DNA of 64,000 nucleotides from Pseudomonas pergaminensis (GTDB lineage: Bacteria; Pseudomonadota; Gammaproteobacteria; Pseudomonadales; Pseudomonadaceae): positions 868,001 to 932,000 of the forward strand of contig NZ_CP078013.2 in assembly GCF_024112395.2 (NCBI RefSeq). Direction: 5' to 3'. A model generated the notes under the pieces. The model made no database searches. It was not told where the DNA came from and saw only the letters and a list, made by a program, of their open reading frames with translations. The position numbers and the translations under genes are program-made. This document shows positions 10,649 to 19,115 of this stretch, piece after piece (position 1 is the first letter of the stretch; the number at the start of each line of letters is the position of its first letter).

Positions 10649-11479
10649 ATGACCATCATCGCCAGCCTGCTGCGCGCCGCCGACCTTCCGGACTCGCCCA
10701 CTGCGCGCCTGGATGCTGAATTACTGCTGGCCGCTGCCCTGGGTAAATCCCGCAGCTACCTGCACACCTGGCCCGAGAAAATCGTCAGCAGCGAAGATGC
10801 GCTGACCTTTGGCGGCTACCTACAGCGCCGTCGCGGCGGTGAGCCGGTGGCCTACATCCTCGGCCAGCAAGGCTTCTGGAAGCTGGACCTGGAAGTCGCG
10901 CCCCATACGCTGATCCCGCGCCCGGACACCGAGCTGCTGGTAGAGGCTGCCCTGGAATTGTTGCCTGCCACGCCCGCCAAGGTCCTCGACCTGGGTACCG
11001 GCAGTGGTGCCATCGCCTTGGCCCTGGCCAGCGAACGTCCGGCCTGGCAGGTCACCGCCGTCGACCGCGTGCTGGAAGCCGTGGCCCTGGCCGAGCGCAA
11101 CCGCCAGCGCCTGCACCTCAAGAACGCCACCGTGCTGAACAGCCACTGGTTCAGCGCGCTGCAAGGTCACACCTATGACCTGATCATCAGCAACCCGCCG
11201 TACATCGCCGACAACGACCCGCACCTGGCGGCGGGCGACGTGCGCTTTGAGCCGGCCAGCGCGCTGGTGGCCGGCCACGATGGCTTGGACGACCTGCGGT
11301 TGATCATCAGAGAAGCCCCCGCCCACCTGAATGCCGGCGGGCGACTGCTGCTGGAGCACGGTTACGACCAGGCCCCGGCCGTGCGTGACCTGCTGTTGAG
11401 CGAAGGGTTTGAGGACGTGCACAGTCGTATCGACCTCGGCGGCCACGAGCGCATCACCCTGGGGCGTCGGCCGTGCTGA
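10649..11479 (+). CDS. prmC: Release factor glutamine methyltransferase
   Basis: Uses S-adenosylmethionine to N5-methylate the glutamine of the GGQ motif in release factors 1 and 2. It has 276 residues, with an N-terminal helical substrate domain and a Rossmann methyltransferase domain. The SAM motif is VLDLGTGSGAIALALA and the catalytic signature is NPPY (in IISNPPYIAD). The start codon directly follows the prfA stop, so enzyme and substrate are made from one message. Confidence 0.96.
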   Translation: MTIIASLLRAADLPDSPTARLDAELLLAAALGKSRSYLHTWPEKIVSSEDALTFGGYLQRRRGGEPVAYILGQQGFWKLDLEVAPHTLIPRPDTELLVEAALELLPATPAKVLDLGTGSGAIALALASERPAWQVTAVDRVLEAVALAERNRQRLHLKNATVLNSHWFSALQGHTYDLIISNPPYIADNDPHLAAGDVRFEPASALVAGHDGLDDLRLIIREAPAHLNAGGRLLLEHGYDQAPAVRDLLLSEGFEDVHSRIDLGGHERITLGRRPC

Positions 11480-12228
11480 CCGATCAGGAGCTGTTGCGCT
11501 ATAGCCGACAGATTCTGTTGCAGCATGTCGACATCGACGGCCAATTGCGCCTCAAAAACGCGCGTGCATTGATCGTCGGCCTCGGTGGCCTGGGCGCGCC
11601 CGTGGCGTTGTACCTGGCAGCGGCCGGTGTGGGCGCGCTGCATCTGGCGGATTTCGACACCGTCGACCTGACCAACCTGCAACGCCAGATCATCCATGAC
11701 ACCGACAGTGTCGGGCAGACCAAGGTCGACTCGGCCCTGCGCCGCCTGACCGCGATCAACCCCGATGTCACGCTGATTGCCCACCGTACCGCGCTGGATG
11801 TCGATTCCCTGGCCGCCGCGGTAGACGCTGTGGATGTAGTGCTCGATTGCAGCGACAACTTCTCCACCCGTGAAGCGGTGAATGCCGCCTGCGTCGCCGC
11901 CGGCAAGCCATTGATCAGCGGCGCGGCGATTCGCCTTGAAGGGCAGTTGTCGGTATTCGACCCACGTCGCGCCGACAGCCCGTGCTACCACTGTTTATAT
12001 GGGCACGGCAGCGACACCGAACTCACCTGCAGCGAAGCTGGCGTAATCGGCCCGTTGGTGGGGCTGGTCGGTAGCCTGCAAGCTTTGGAAGCCTTGAAAC
12101 TGCTGGCCGGTTTCGGCGAGCCGCTGGTGGGTCGCCTGTTGCTTATCGATGCCTTGACCACGCGTTTTCGCGAATTGCGCGTCAAGCGTGACCCCGGCTG
12201 CAGCGTGTGCGGGACGCACCATGGTTAA
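11473..12228 (+). CDS. moeB: Molybdopterin-synthase adenylyltransferase (MoeB/ThiF family)
   Basis: An E1-like enzyme that adenylates the C-terminal glycine of a small ubiquitin-like sulfur carrier (MoaD, or ThiS in ThiF). It has 251 residues: the nucleotide motif [17 protein letters not shown], the conserved [13 protein letters not shown], and two zinc-binding Cys pairs (CYHC and CSVC). No rhodanese domain is present. It starts with GTG inside the end of prmC and its own end overlaps murI. MoeB is preferred over ThiF by context with hemA-prfA-prmC, as in E. coli-like layouts, but the two cannot be separated by sequence reading alone. Confidence 0.88.
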   Translation: MLTDQELLRYSRQILLQHVDIDGQLRLKNARALIVGLGGLGAPVALYLAAAGVGALHLADFDTVDLTNLQRQIIHDTDSVGQTKVDSALRRLTAINPDVTLIAHRTALDVDSLAAAVDAVDVVLDCSDNFSTREAVNAACVAAGKPLISGAAIRLEGQLSVFDPRRADSPCYHCLYGHGSDTELTCSEAGVIGPLVGLVGSLQALEALKLLAGFGEPLVGRLLLIDALTTRFRELRVKRDPGCSVCGTHHG

Positions 12229-13015
12229 GGGCGCGCCGATCGGTGTGTTCGATTCCGGTATCGGCGGGTTGACCGTGCTGGACGAAATCCAGCAACTGTT
12301 GCCCCACGAATCACTGCTGTATGTGGCCGATTGCGGGCACATCCCCTACGGCGAGAAAAGCCCGGCATTTATCCTTGAGCGTTCGCGGCGGGTGGCGGCG
12401 TTTTTCCGGGAGCAGGGCGCCAAGGCGTTCGTGATTGCCTGTAATACCGCGACCGTCGCCGCTGTCGCCGACCTGCGGCTGGATTTTCCTGACTGGCCAC
12501 TGGTAGGCATGGAGCCGGCCGTAAAACCCGCAGCCGCGGCCACTCGCAGTGGCGTCGTCGGGGTGCTTGCCACCACCGGCACGTTGCAAAGCGCCAAGTT
12601 CGCCGCGTTGCTCGACCGATTCGCTACCGATGTGAAGGTCATCACCCAGCCGTGCCCGGGCCTGGTCGAACTGATTGAAAGCGGTGACCTGACCAGCCCA
12701 GCCCTGCGCCAGATGTTGCAGGGTTACGTCGAACCACTGCTCAGCGCCGGCTGCGACACCATCATCCTCGGTTGCACCCACTATCCCTTCCTCAAGCCAC
12801 TCCTGGCGCAGATGCTGCCCCCCAGCATCATTCTCATCGACACCGGTGCCGCCGTGGCCCGCCAGCTCAAGCGTTTGCTGGGCGAGCGCGAGTTGCTGGC
12901 CGACGGCAATCCAGAACCTGCGCAGTTCTGGACCAGCGGCGATGTGTATCACTTAAGAAATATCCTACCGACACTATGGAAATATCCGGGCGATGTGCGA
13001 AGCTTCGCTTCGTGA
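12221..13015 (+). CDS. murI: Glutamate racemase
   Basis: Converts L- to D-glutamate for peptidoglycan. With the start at ATG 12221 the protein has 264 residues and begins [16 protein letters not shown], the family N-terminus. The frame extends upstream to 12188, but that would lie inside moeB. The two catalytic cysteines are in [13 protein letters not shown] and [10 protein letters not shown]. The start overlaps the moeB stop by 8 bases. Downstream, 13016-13127 has no gene and holds the pagL promoter region. Confidence 0.96.
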   Translation: MVKGAPIGVFDSGIGGLTVLDEIQQLLPHESLLYVADCGHIPYGEKSPAFILERSRRVAAFFREQGAKAFVIACNTATVAAVADLRLDFPDWPLVGMEPAVKPAAAATRSGVVGVLATTGTLQSAKFAALLDRFATDVKVITQPCPGLVELIESGDLTSPALRQMLQGYVEPLLSAGCDTIILGCTHYPFLKPLLAQMLPPSIILIDTGAAVARQLKRLLGERELLADGNPEPAQFWTSGDVYHLRNILPTLWKYPGDVRSFAS

Positions 13016-13127
13016 AAAATTCGTGAAATACCGGCGTTATAAGCTGGAACTTCTGACTACACGCCAGCTTCTATAGCCAGATTGCCTGTAAAAAATTCTA
13101 TAACTTCGTTTGGAAAGGATGTTTCTT

Positions 13128-13646
13128 ATGAAGCGCTTGTTCTGTTTGGCCGCGATTGCGGCCGCTGTAGTGGGGCACTCTGTTTCGGCACAGGCCGCCG
13201 GCCTGGAGTTCGGTGTGGGGAGCACGAGCGATTCGACCATGACCTATCGGCTGGGGCTGACATCGGACTGGGACAAAAGCTGGTGGCAAAGCGATACCGG
13301 TCGTCTGACCGGTTACTGGAGCGGTGCCTACACCTATTGGGATGGCGACAAGCGCGCCAGCGCCAGCAGCCTGTCGTTCTCGCCAGTTTTTGTGTATGAG
13401 TTTGCCGGCGAATCGGTGAAGCCTTACATCGAGGCTGGGATCGGGGTGGCGGTGTTCTCGCGCACCAAGCTGGAAGACAACAACATCGGCCAGGCCTTCC
13501 AGTTCGAAGACCGCCTGGGCTTTGGCCTGCGCTTCGCGGGTGGGCATGAGGTGGGCATTCGTGCTACGCATTATTCCAATGCGGGCATCAGCAGTAATAA
13601 CGATGGGGTAGAGAGTTACTCGTTGCACTACACCTTGCCGCTGTAA
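13128..13646 (+). CDS. pagL: Lipid A 3-O-deacylase (PagL family)
   Basis: An outer-membrane beta-barrel esterase that removes the 3-O acyl chain from lipid A. The 172-residue precursor has a signal peptide ending near SVSAQA. The mature protein has the PagL pattern TYRLGLTSDWDKSWW, VFVYEF and IEAGIGVAVFS. The active-site residues of P. aeruginosa PagL are conserved as His148 and Ser150 (HYS) and Glu162 (GVESYSL). The ATG at 13128 is preceded by AAAGGA at 8 bases; an upstream in-frame TTG at 13110 is less likely. It stands alone between murI and a REPIN. Confidence 0.93.
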   Translation: MKRLFCLAAIAAAVVGHSVSAQAAGLEFGVGSTSDSTMTYRLGLTSDWDKSWWQSDTGRLTGYWSGAYTYWDGDKRASASSLSFSPVFVYEFAGESVKPYIEAGIGVAVFSRTKLEDNNIGQAFQFEDRLGFGLRFAGGHEVGIRATHYSNAGISSNNDGVESYSLHYTLPL

Positions 13647-13660
13647 CACCGGAGAACCCT

Positions 13661-13749
13661 TGTGGGAGCGGGCTTGCTCGCGAAAGCGGTGTAACAGTCG
13701 CTACATGTTTGACTGACACACCGCTTTCGCGAGCAAGCCCGCTCCCACA
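13661..13749 (+). repeat. REPIN (paired inverted REP), GCGGGCTTGCTCGC type
   Basis: Two REP units in inverted orientation: the left begins TGTGGGAGCGGGCTTGCTCG and the right ends with its reverse complement. The central spacer is about 37 bases. It lies in the gap after pagL. Confidence 0.92.
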
Positions 13750-13773
13750 TTTAGAGCTCCACTCACCAAACGA

Positions 13774-14079
13774 TCAGCGGTAGGCCGTCGCAATCCCTTC
13801 GCGCTCGGTCAGGCACTCCGGTGCTCCCATCTCGAACTCCCGGCAAATCAGCGGGCGTCGCTCGTAGATCGTGCACATCATCGTGTCCCGATCCAGCGCC
13901 GCGCACCAGCCGTCGTCCAGGCGCAGCATCACTTCGCCGCCCCAGTCATCGGTGTCGATATAACGCTCTGGCACGCCCGTGTCGGTGATCAGCATCACTT
14001 CCAGCTGGCAGCAGCAGGCCGCGCACGTCGAGCAGGTGACGGTGGGTTCGGCGATTTGAGTGTGGGGGATGTTGGTCAT
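13774..14079 (-). CDS. YkgJ-family cysteine-cluster protein
   Basis: A 101-residue protein with the CxxCxxxCC cluster near the N-terminus (CSTCAACCCQ, about residues 16-25) and further cysteines at CAALD, MCTIYERRPLICREFEMG and PECL. This spacing is typical of the YkgJ family (UPF0153), proposed zinc- or iron-binding proteins of unknown role. It lies 54 bases downstream of the DUF2878 gene on the same strand and could be the last gene of that operon, or independent. Confidence 0.87.
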   Translation of the reverse strand: MTNIPHTQIAEPTVTCSTCAACCCQLEVMLITDTGVPERYIDTDDWGGEVMLRLDDGWCAALDRDTMMCTIYERRPLICREFEMGAPECLTEREGIATAYR

Positions 14080-14133
14080 AGACGCGCAGTGTAAGGCAAG
14101 CGGGTGACGCAGGTGTGAAACGACTGACAGACG

Positions 14134-14613
14134 TCAACGCGCCAACCGATGCAACCCCACAAATACCAAGGCCCACAGCAGCGCCAGCGCCGCCATCGTG
14201 GGGGCGAGGCCATAACCAAACTGCACCCCCGCCAATTGGCTGCCGGCGTAGTAGGAAAGCGGGCCGCCGAATGCGCCCAGTACCGCCGCACGCCACCAGG
14301 GGCGGGCGCTCCAGGCCAGGCAATGGCGCAACGTCGTTGCCAGCAACGCCCACAACAGGATCAACCAGAAGGGAATCAGCGGGCCCGGCTCGGTGAACTG
14401 AAACACGCCCAGCGTGCGCAACGCAGTGTCCAATAGCGTGCCCACGACGGTGACACTGAGGATCAGCCTGGCGTCTGCGGCCCACGAACTTATCCACAAC
14501 AGATGAACGGCCAGCACCGCCAGCCCCACGAATAACCATGCACTGTCACCGCCGAGCACGCAGGCAAACCAGCCGCACTGAAAGAGCGCGGCGTTGGCCA
14601 GGGTCTTAAGCAC
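14134..14613 (-). CDS. DUF2878 integral membrane protein
   Basis: A 159-residue hydrophobic protein with about five membrane segments (for example LFVGLAVLAVHLLWISSW and LIPFWLILLWALLATTL). It starts with GTG at 14613, 8 bases inside the end of the methyltransferase gene, so the two are translationally coupled; a longer frame to 14832 would be antisense-like sequence inside that gene. DUF2878 genes commonly accompany this DUF1365/cyclopropane-synthase cluster. Function is unknown; a role in handling the modified lipid or an intermediate is only a guess. Confidence 0.8.
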   Translation of the reverse strand: MLKTLANAALFQCGWFACVLGGDSAWLFVGLAVLAVHLLWISSWAADARLILSVTVVGTLLDTALRTLGVFQFTEPGPLIPFWLILLWALLATTLRHCLAWSARPWWRAAVLGAFGGPLSYYAGSQLAGVQFGYGLAPTMAALALLWALVFVGLHRLAR

Positions 14614-15877
14614 TGAAGCGACCGAGCAGCGGCGGGTTGATCGCCGAAGGTTTGGCCAGCAGCAATTGCGCCGTGCCGATGGTGCGCTCCATGAAGCCAC
14701 CCTCGCAGTAACACAGGTAAAACTCCCACAGGCGCAGGAAATACTCGTCGTAGCCCAGTTCGGTGAGGCGACCGTGGGCGCGGCGAAAATTCTCATGCCA
14801 CAGGCGCAGGGTTCGCGCGTAATGCAGGCCAAAATCCTCCATGTGCAGCAGGTTCATATCGGTATCGCGGCTGACGATGTGCAGCATGTTCTGCACGCAG
14901 GGCAGGGCGCCGCCGGGGAAGATGTAGCGCTGGATAAAGTCCACGCTGCGCTTGGCCTGTTCAAAGCGTTGCTCACGAATGGTGATGGCTTGCAGCAACA
15001 TCAGGCCGTCGCTCTTGAGCAAGCGCGCGCACTGTTTGAAGTAGGTCGGCAGGAAGCGATGGCCCACCGCCTCGATCATCTCAATGGACACCAGCTTGTC
15101 ATATTGGCCGGTAAGGTCGCGATAATCCTGCAGCAACAGCGTGACCTGGTCTTGCAGCCCCAAGGCCGCGATGCGTTGTGCGGTGTAAGCGAACTGTTCC
15201 TTGGACAAGGTCGTGGTGGTGACCTTGCAACCGTAATGCTGCGCGGCATAGAGCGCCATGCTGCCCCAGCCGGTGCCGATCTCCAGCAGGTGGTCGGTGG
15301 GCTTGAGGGCGAGCTTTTGGCAGATGCGTTCCAGCTTGTTCAGCTGCGCCTGCTCCAGGGTGTCGTCCGGGGTCAGGAATTGCGCCGCCGAATACATCAT
15401 GGTCGGGTCGAGGAATTCCTCGAACAAGTCATTGCCGAGGTCATAGTGGGCGGCGATGTTTTTCTGCGAGCCCTTGCGCGTATTGCGGTTGAGCCAGTGC
15501 AGCCCCTGGGTGAACGGCCGCGCCAGGCGCGCCAGGCCACCTTCCATTGCGTCGAGTACGTCCAGGTTGCTGACCATTACGCGCACAACGGCGGTCAGGT
15601 CCGGGCTGGTCCAGTAGCCGTGGATAAACGCCTCGCCGGCGCCGATGGAACCGTTGGCCGCCACCAGGCCCCACACGGCTGAATCGACGATCTGGATTTC
15701 CCCCAGCAAGTGCGCTTCCCGTGCGCCGAATACCTGCCGCTCGCCCTCCTCGATCACCACCAGCTGGCCATGGCGCAGCTGGCTGAGTTGACGCAGTACC
15801 GCCTTGCGCAACAGCGCGGCGGTCATGCCATTGACGTTCAGGCGGTTGCCCTTGACCGATAAGCTAGGGGATTTCAT
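14606..15877 (-). CDS. Cyclopropane-fatty-acid-synthase family SAM methyltransferase
   Basis: Transfers a methyl or methylene group from SAM to unsaturated acyl chains of membrane phospholipids. It has 423 residues from ATG 15877 (MKSPSLSVKGN); the frame to 15922 lies within the DUF1365 gene. The SAM motif is LLEIGTGWGSMALYAAQ. The family signatures MMYSAAQF and YIFPGGALPC are present. It overlaps DUF1365 by 14 bases. In this gene neighbourhood the enzyme is more likely the methyltransferase of a light/singlet-oxygen-induced lipid pathway (furan or methylated fatty acids) than the housekeeping stationary-phase Cfa, but that is inference from context. Confidence 0.9.
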   Translation of the reverse strand: MKSPSLSVKGNRLNVNGMTAALLRKAVLRQLSQLRHGQLVVIEEGERQVFGAREAHLLGEIQIVDSAVWGLVAANGSIGAGEAFIHGYWTSPDLTAVVRVMVSNLDVLDAMEGGLARLARPFTQGLHWLNRNTRKGSQKNIAAHYDLGNDLFEEFLDPTMMYSAAQFLTPDDTLEQAQLNKLERICQKLALKPTDHLLEIGTGWGSMALYAAQHYGCKVTTTTLSKEQFAYTAQRIAALGLQDQVTLLLQDYRDLTGQYDKLVSIEMIEAVGHRFLPTYFKQCARLLKSDGLMLLQAITIREQRFEQAKRSVDFIQRYIFPGGALPCVQNMLHIVSRDTDMNLLHMEDFGLHYARTLRLWHENFRRAHGRLTELGYDEYFLRLWEFYLCYCEGGFMERTIGTAQLLLAKPSAINPPLLGRFSA

Positions 15878-16673
15878 GGCGGCGATCCTTGGTATACCCG
15901 ACTGCGGTGCGAGAGGCGCCATCGGCGGCCTGGTGGGAAAAAATCGGTGTGCGTTTGAGCAAGAGGCGCATGGCCTGCCAGTAGATCGCGAGGCAGGTCT
16001 TGGCGGTCATCCAGGGGAAGCGCCACAGGTAGCGATGCAGGCTGGCGCGGTTGAGCGGTTCTTTTTGCAGGCTCAAGGTGGCGTCGAAGACTTTTTGCGT
16101 GCCCTGCCAGTCGGCCATGTGCACGCCGAGCCGGGCAGCGGGCGGGCTGAAGCTCATGCGGTATTCCAGGTCGCGTGGCAAGAACGGCGACACATGGAAG
16201 GCCTTGGCCACGGCAAAATGCTGATGCTCATCCGCACTCAAGGCCTGGGCTGGCAGCACATAGTGGTAGCGCTCGCGCCATGGGGTGTTGGTCACTTCAC
16301 ACAGGATCGCGGCCAGACGTCCGTCGGCCTCGAAGCAGTAGAAGAAACTCACGGGGTTAAAAGCCAGGCCCCAACTGCGGGCCTGGGTCAGTAGGCAGAT
16401 TACGCCCTGGGGTGTATGCCCCAGTGCCTTGCCGACTTCCTGGCGCACGGCATCGCTCAAGCTCATGCCGGTGCGCGTCAATTCACGCAGGTAGTCCTGC
16501 TGACGAAAACCAAAGGGGGCCAGGCGGCTGCGCCCGGCCAGGGGCGACAACCCCATTACTTCGTGTTCTTCGCTCAGGTCCAGGTACAGCAAGCCGATGC
16601 GGTAGCGAAAGGCGTGGGCCTTGGGCGCAAACCGGCGATGGGCAATCCAGCCGCTGTACAGGGCGCTGTTCAC
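15864..16673 (-). CDS. DUF1365 family protein
   Basis: A 269-residue protein of the DUF1365 family, recognised from NSALYSGWIAHRRFAPKAHAF at the start, the central FNPVSFFYC and the VAKAFHVSPFLP segment. DUF1365 genes are nearly always next to an FAD amine-oxidase-like gene and a cyclopropane-synthase-like gene, as here. The biochemical role is not established from sequence. It starts with GTG 16673, overlapping the upstream FAD oxidoreductase by 4 bases (GTGA). Confidence 0.9.
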   Translation of the reverse strand: MNSALYSGWIAHRRFAPKAHAFRYRIGLLYLDLSEEHEVMGLSPLAGRSRLAPFGFRQQDYLRELTRTGMSLSDAVRQEVGKALGHTPQGVICLLTQARSWGLAFNPVSFFYCFEADGRLAAILCEVTNTPWRERYHYVLPAQALSADEHQHFAVAKAFHVSPFLPRDLEYRMSFSPPAARLGVHMADWQGTQKVFDATLSLQKEPLNRASLHRYLWRFPWMTAKTCLAIYWQAMRLLLKRTPIFSHQAADGASRTAVGYTKDRRHEIP

Positions 16674-17917
16674 AGGGTTTCTCCAAACGCCTGGGCCACG
16701 TGCAGGGCGCTGACCACGCCGTCTTCGTGAAAACCGTTGGCCCAGTAGGCGCCGCAGTAATAGGTATGGCGCACGCCGGATATTTCGTCGCGACGCGCCT
16801 GCGCCGCTACCGCCGCCAGGCTGTATTGCGGATGGGCATAGGTGTAGCGGGCAAGAATCTTCAGCGGGTTGATCATTTGCGTCTGGTTGAGGCTGACGCA
16901 GAACGTGGTGTCACTGTCGATGCCTTGCAGGATGTTCATGTCGTAGGTGACCGCCGCCTGCGTCTGCCGGTTGGCGTTGAGCCGGTAGTTCCAGCTGGCC
17001 CAGGCCAGTTTGCGCTCGGGTAACAGGCGCGTGTCGGTGTGCAGCACCACATCATTGTCGGCGTAGGGCAGTGCGCCCAATATATGCTGCTCGGCCTGGC
17101 TGGGGTCACCGAGCAACGCCAGCGCCTGGTCGCTGTGGCAGGCAAACACCACCTTGTCGAAGGCCTCGGTGCCGGCGGCACTGTGCACTACCACGCCCTC
17201 TGCATCGCGCTCCACCAGATGCACCGGGCAGTCGAGTCGTATCTGTTCGCGAAAGCTGTGGGTCAGGGGTTCGATATAGCTGCTTGAGCCGCCCTCGATC
17301 ACACACCACTGTGGCCGGTTATTCACCGAGAGCAGCCCGTGGTTCTTGAAAAACCGCACGAAGAACTGCAAGGGAAACTTGAGCATGTCCACCAAGGACA
17401 TCGACCAGATCGCGGCACCCATCGGCACGATGTAATGCAGGATAAACCGCGGGCCATATCCTTTCGCTTCGAGGTAATCCCCCAAGGTCATGTCGGCGCT
17501 GATGCGTTGCTCTTGCAGGTCCAGCGGTGCCTCGCGATTGAAGCGCAGGATGTCACGCAACATGCCCCAGAACCCCGGCGACAGGATGTTGCGCCGCTGG
17601 GCAAACAGGCTGTTGAGGTTGTTGCCGTTGTACTCGAACCGAGTGTTTTCGTCGCACACCGAAAAGCTCATTTCAGTGGGTTTGAACGTCACGCCGATCT
17701 GCCCCAACAGGCGGATGAAATTGGGGTAGGTCCAGTCGTTGAACACGATAAAACCGGTGTCTACCGCGTAGCGCTTACCCTCGACCGTCACGTTGACGGT
17801 ATGGGTGTGCCCGCCGATGCGGTCACCCGCTTCGAACAGGGTGATGTCATGACGGCGGCTGAGCAGGTAGGCGCTGGTCAGCCCCGCAATGCCGCTGCCG
17901 ATGATGGCGATCTTCAC
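16670..17917 (-). CDS. FAD-dependent oxidoreductase (amine oxidase/desaturase-like)
   Basis: A 415-residue flavoprotein with the dinucleotide-binding motif IIGSGIAGLTSAYLL at the N-terminus followed by GDRIGGHTHT, typical of the amine oxidase/phytoene-desaturase superfamily. In the DUF1365/methyltransferase context it may oxidise or desaturate an acyl chain; related genes in alphaproteobacteria belong to the singlet-oxygen sigma-E regulon and have been tied to furan fatty acid synthesis. The start is GTG 17917, overlapping the dehydrogenase stop by 4 bases; the 60 extra codons to 18097 are rejected because they lie inside that gene. Confidence 0.9.
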   Translation of the reverse strand: MKIAIIGSGIAGLTSAYLLSRRHDITLFEAGDRIGGHTHTVNVTVEGKRYAVDTGFIVFNDWTYPNFIRLLGQIGVTFKPTEMSFSVCDENTRFEYNGNNLNSLFAQRRNILSPGFWGMLRDILRFNREAPLDLQEQRISADMTLGDYLEAKGYGPRFILHYIVPMGAAIWSMSLVDMLKFPLQFFVRFFKNHGLLSVNNRPQWCVIEGGSSSYIEPLTHSFREQIRLDCPVHLVERDAEGVVVHSAAGTEAFDKVVFACHSDQALALLGDPSQAEQHILGALPYADNDVVLHTDTRLLPERKLAWASWNYRLNANRQTQAAVTYDMNILQGIDSDTTFCVSLNQTQMINPLKILARYTYAHPQYSLAAVAAQARRDEISGVRHTYYCGAYWANGFHEDGVVSALHVAQAFGETL

Positions 17918-18696
17918 AGGTCGTCCTTTTTCGGCGGCGGGCTGCGCAGCATGCGCTTGCCGATGATCAGTTGTGCGCGGTTCGGCAGTTTCGACAGCGG
18001 CCAGAGGGCGGCGATAAACAGGGCGGGAAAGGCGATCTCCAGCGGACGTTCTTCCAGCTTGGCGAAGATGTGCCGTGCGGCTTTGTCTGCCGACCAACTG
18101 AGCGGCATGGGGAAGTCATTGCGTTCGGTCAGTGGCGTATCGACGAAGCCCGGACTGATCACGGTCACGTCGATATTTTCCGGCGACAGGCTGATGCGCA
18201 GGGATTCGAACAGGTAGCGTAGGCCCGCCTTGGAGGCGCCATAAGCTTCGGCGCGCGGCATGGGGAGGTAGGTGACGGCGCTGGCGACACCCACCAGGTG
18301 CGGCGTTTGTCCGGCGCGCAACAGTGGCAGGGCGGCTTCGATGCAATAACTGCTGGCCAACAGGTTGGTGCGCACCACGTGCTCGATGATCGATGAATCA
18401 AACTGCCGCGCGTCCACATACTCACAGGTACCGGCATTGAGGATCACCGTGTCCAGTGACCCCCAGACCACGCCGATATGCTCGCCGATCTCACGCACGG
18501 TCTGGCTGTTGGTCAGGTCGCCGGCGACCACTAATACTTGGCCGGGGAAACGCTGGGCGAGTGCCTCCAGCGGTCCTTTGGTGCGCGAGCTGAGCGCCAC
18601 ATGGGCGCCGCTGTTGAGCAGTTCCACGGCCAATGCGGCACCGATGCCACTGCTGGCGCCAGTCAGCCAATAACGGCGGGGCGGTGTCAGGCTCAT
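17914..18696 (-). CDS. Short-chain dehydrogenase/reductase
   Basis: A 260-residue classical SDR: nucleotide motif TGASSGIGAAL near residue 13, NAG in VILNAGTCEY, and the active-site YGASK. It starts with ATG 18696, overlapping the NTF2-like gene by 4 bases (ATGA). Its substrate is unknown; within the operon it would plausibly reduce or oxidise a fatty acyl or aldehyde intermediate. The hydrophobic C-terminal segment LFIAALWPLSKLP may associate it with the membrane. Confidence 0.92.
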   Translation of the reverse strand: MSLTPPRRYWLTGASSGIGAALAVELLNSGAHVALSSRTKGPLEALAQRFPGQVLVVAGDLTNSQTVREIGEHIGVVWGSLDTVILNAGTCEYVDARQFDSSIIEHVVRTNLLASSYCIEAALPLLRAGQTPHLVGVASAVTYLPMPRAEAYGASKAGLRYLFESLRISLSPENIDVTVISPGFVDTPLTERNDFPMPLSWSADKAARHIFAKLEERPLEIAFPALFIAALWPLSKLPNRAQLIIGKRMLRSPPPKKDDL

Positions 18697-19115
18697 CCCA
18701 TTCTCCTTTTCAGCCAACTGATAACGTTGCCCAGCACAGGCAAGTGTTCATACAGCATGGCGCCGGCATCGAAATAATCGCGGTGGCGGTACACCTTGTC
18801 ACGCCACATCAAGTGCGAGCAGCCTTCCACCCGGATCACCTTACCGTTGGCCAGGCGCGGGTGGCAAAAACTCATCTTCCAGCGCAGGTAACCCTCGCCT
18901 TCGGCGACCTGGTCGAAACTGTGGAAGTCAAAGCGCAACTGGCTGACGTTGCTATACAGGTCGGCGAAGTAACGGTGCATGGCAGGCAAGCCGTGGACTT
19001 CGTGCAACGGGTCGGCAAAGGCGATGTCCTGGCTGTACAGGCTGTCGAGCAGGTGCAGGTTGTGCTTGTCCAGCGTGGCAAAGGCCTGGGCGAAGCGGCG
19101 CAGGAAGTCACTCAT
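18693..19115 (-). CDS. NTF2-like (SnoaL-type) protein
   Basis: A 140-residue protein with the cone-shaped NTF2-like fold pattern (RRFAQAFATLDKHNL..., ...FADPLHEVHG..., a central YLRWKMSF strand, and YRHRDYFDAGAMLYEHL). ATG 19115 is chosen because it overlaps the photolyase stop by 8 bases and gives the family N-terminus. Such proteins serve as small enzymes or ligand-binding partners. It is conserved beside photolyase in this kind of operon. No specific function can be assigned. Confidence 0.87.
   Translation of the reverse strand: MSDFLRRFAQAFATLDKHNLHLLDSLYSQDIAFADPLHEVHGLPAMHRYFADLYSNVSQLRFDFHSFDQVAEGEGYLRWKMSFCHPRLANGKVIRVEGCSHLMWRDKVYRHRDYFDAGAMLYEHLPVLGNVISWLKRRMG

Noticed and set aside
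13661..13749. CRISPR-like or terminator role for the repeats at 13661, 25930, 33299, 44560 and 56377
   Set aside because: They are single inverted pairs, not direct repeats with spacers, and lack a T tract; REPIN explains them.
14606..15877. Calling the methyltransferase the housekeeping cfa
   Set aside because: The family is clear, but the DUF1365/FAD oxidase/photolyase context points to a separate light-linked paralogue, so no gene symbol was given.
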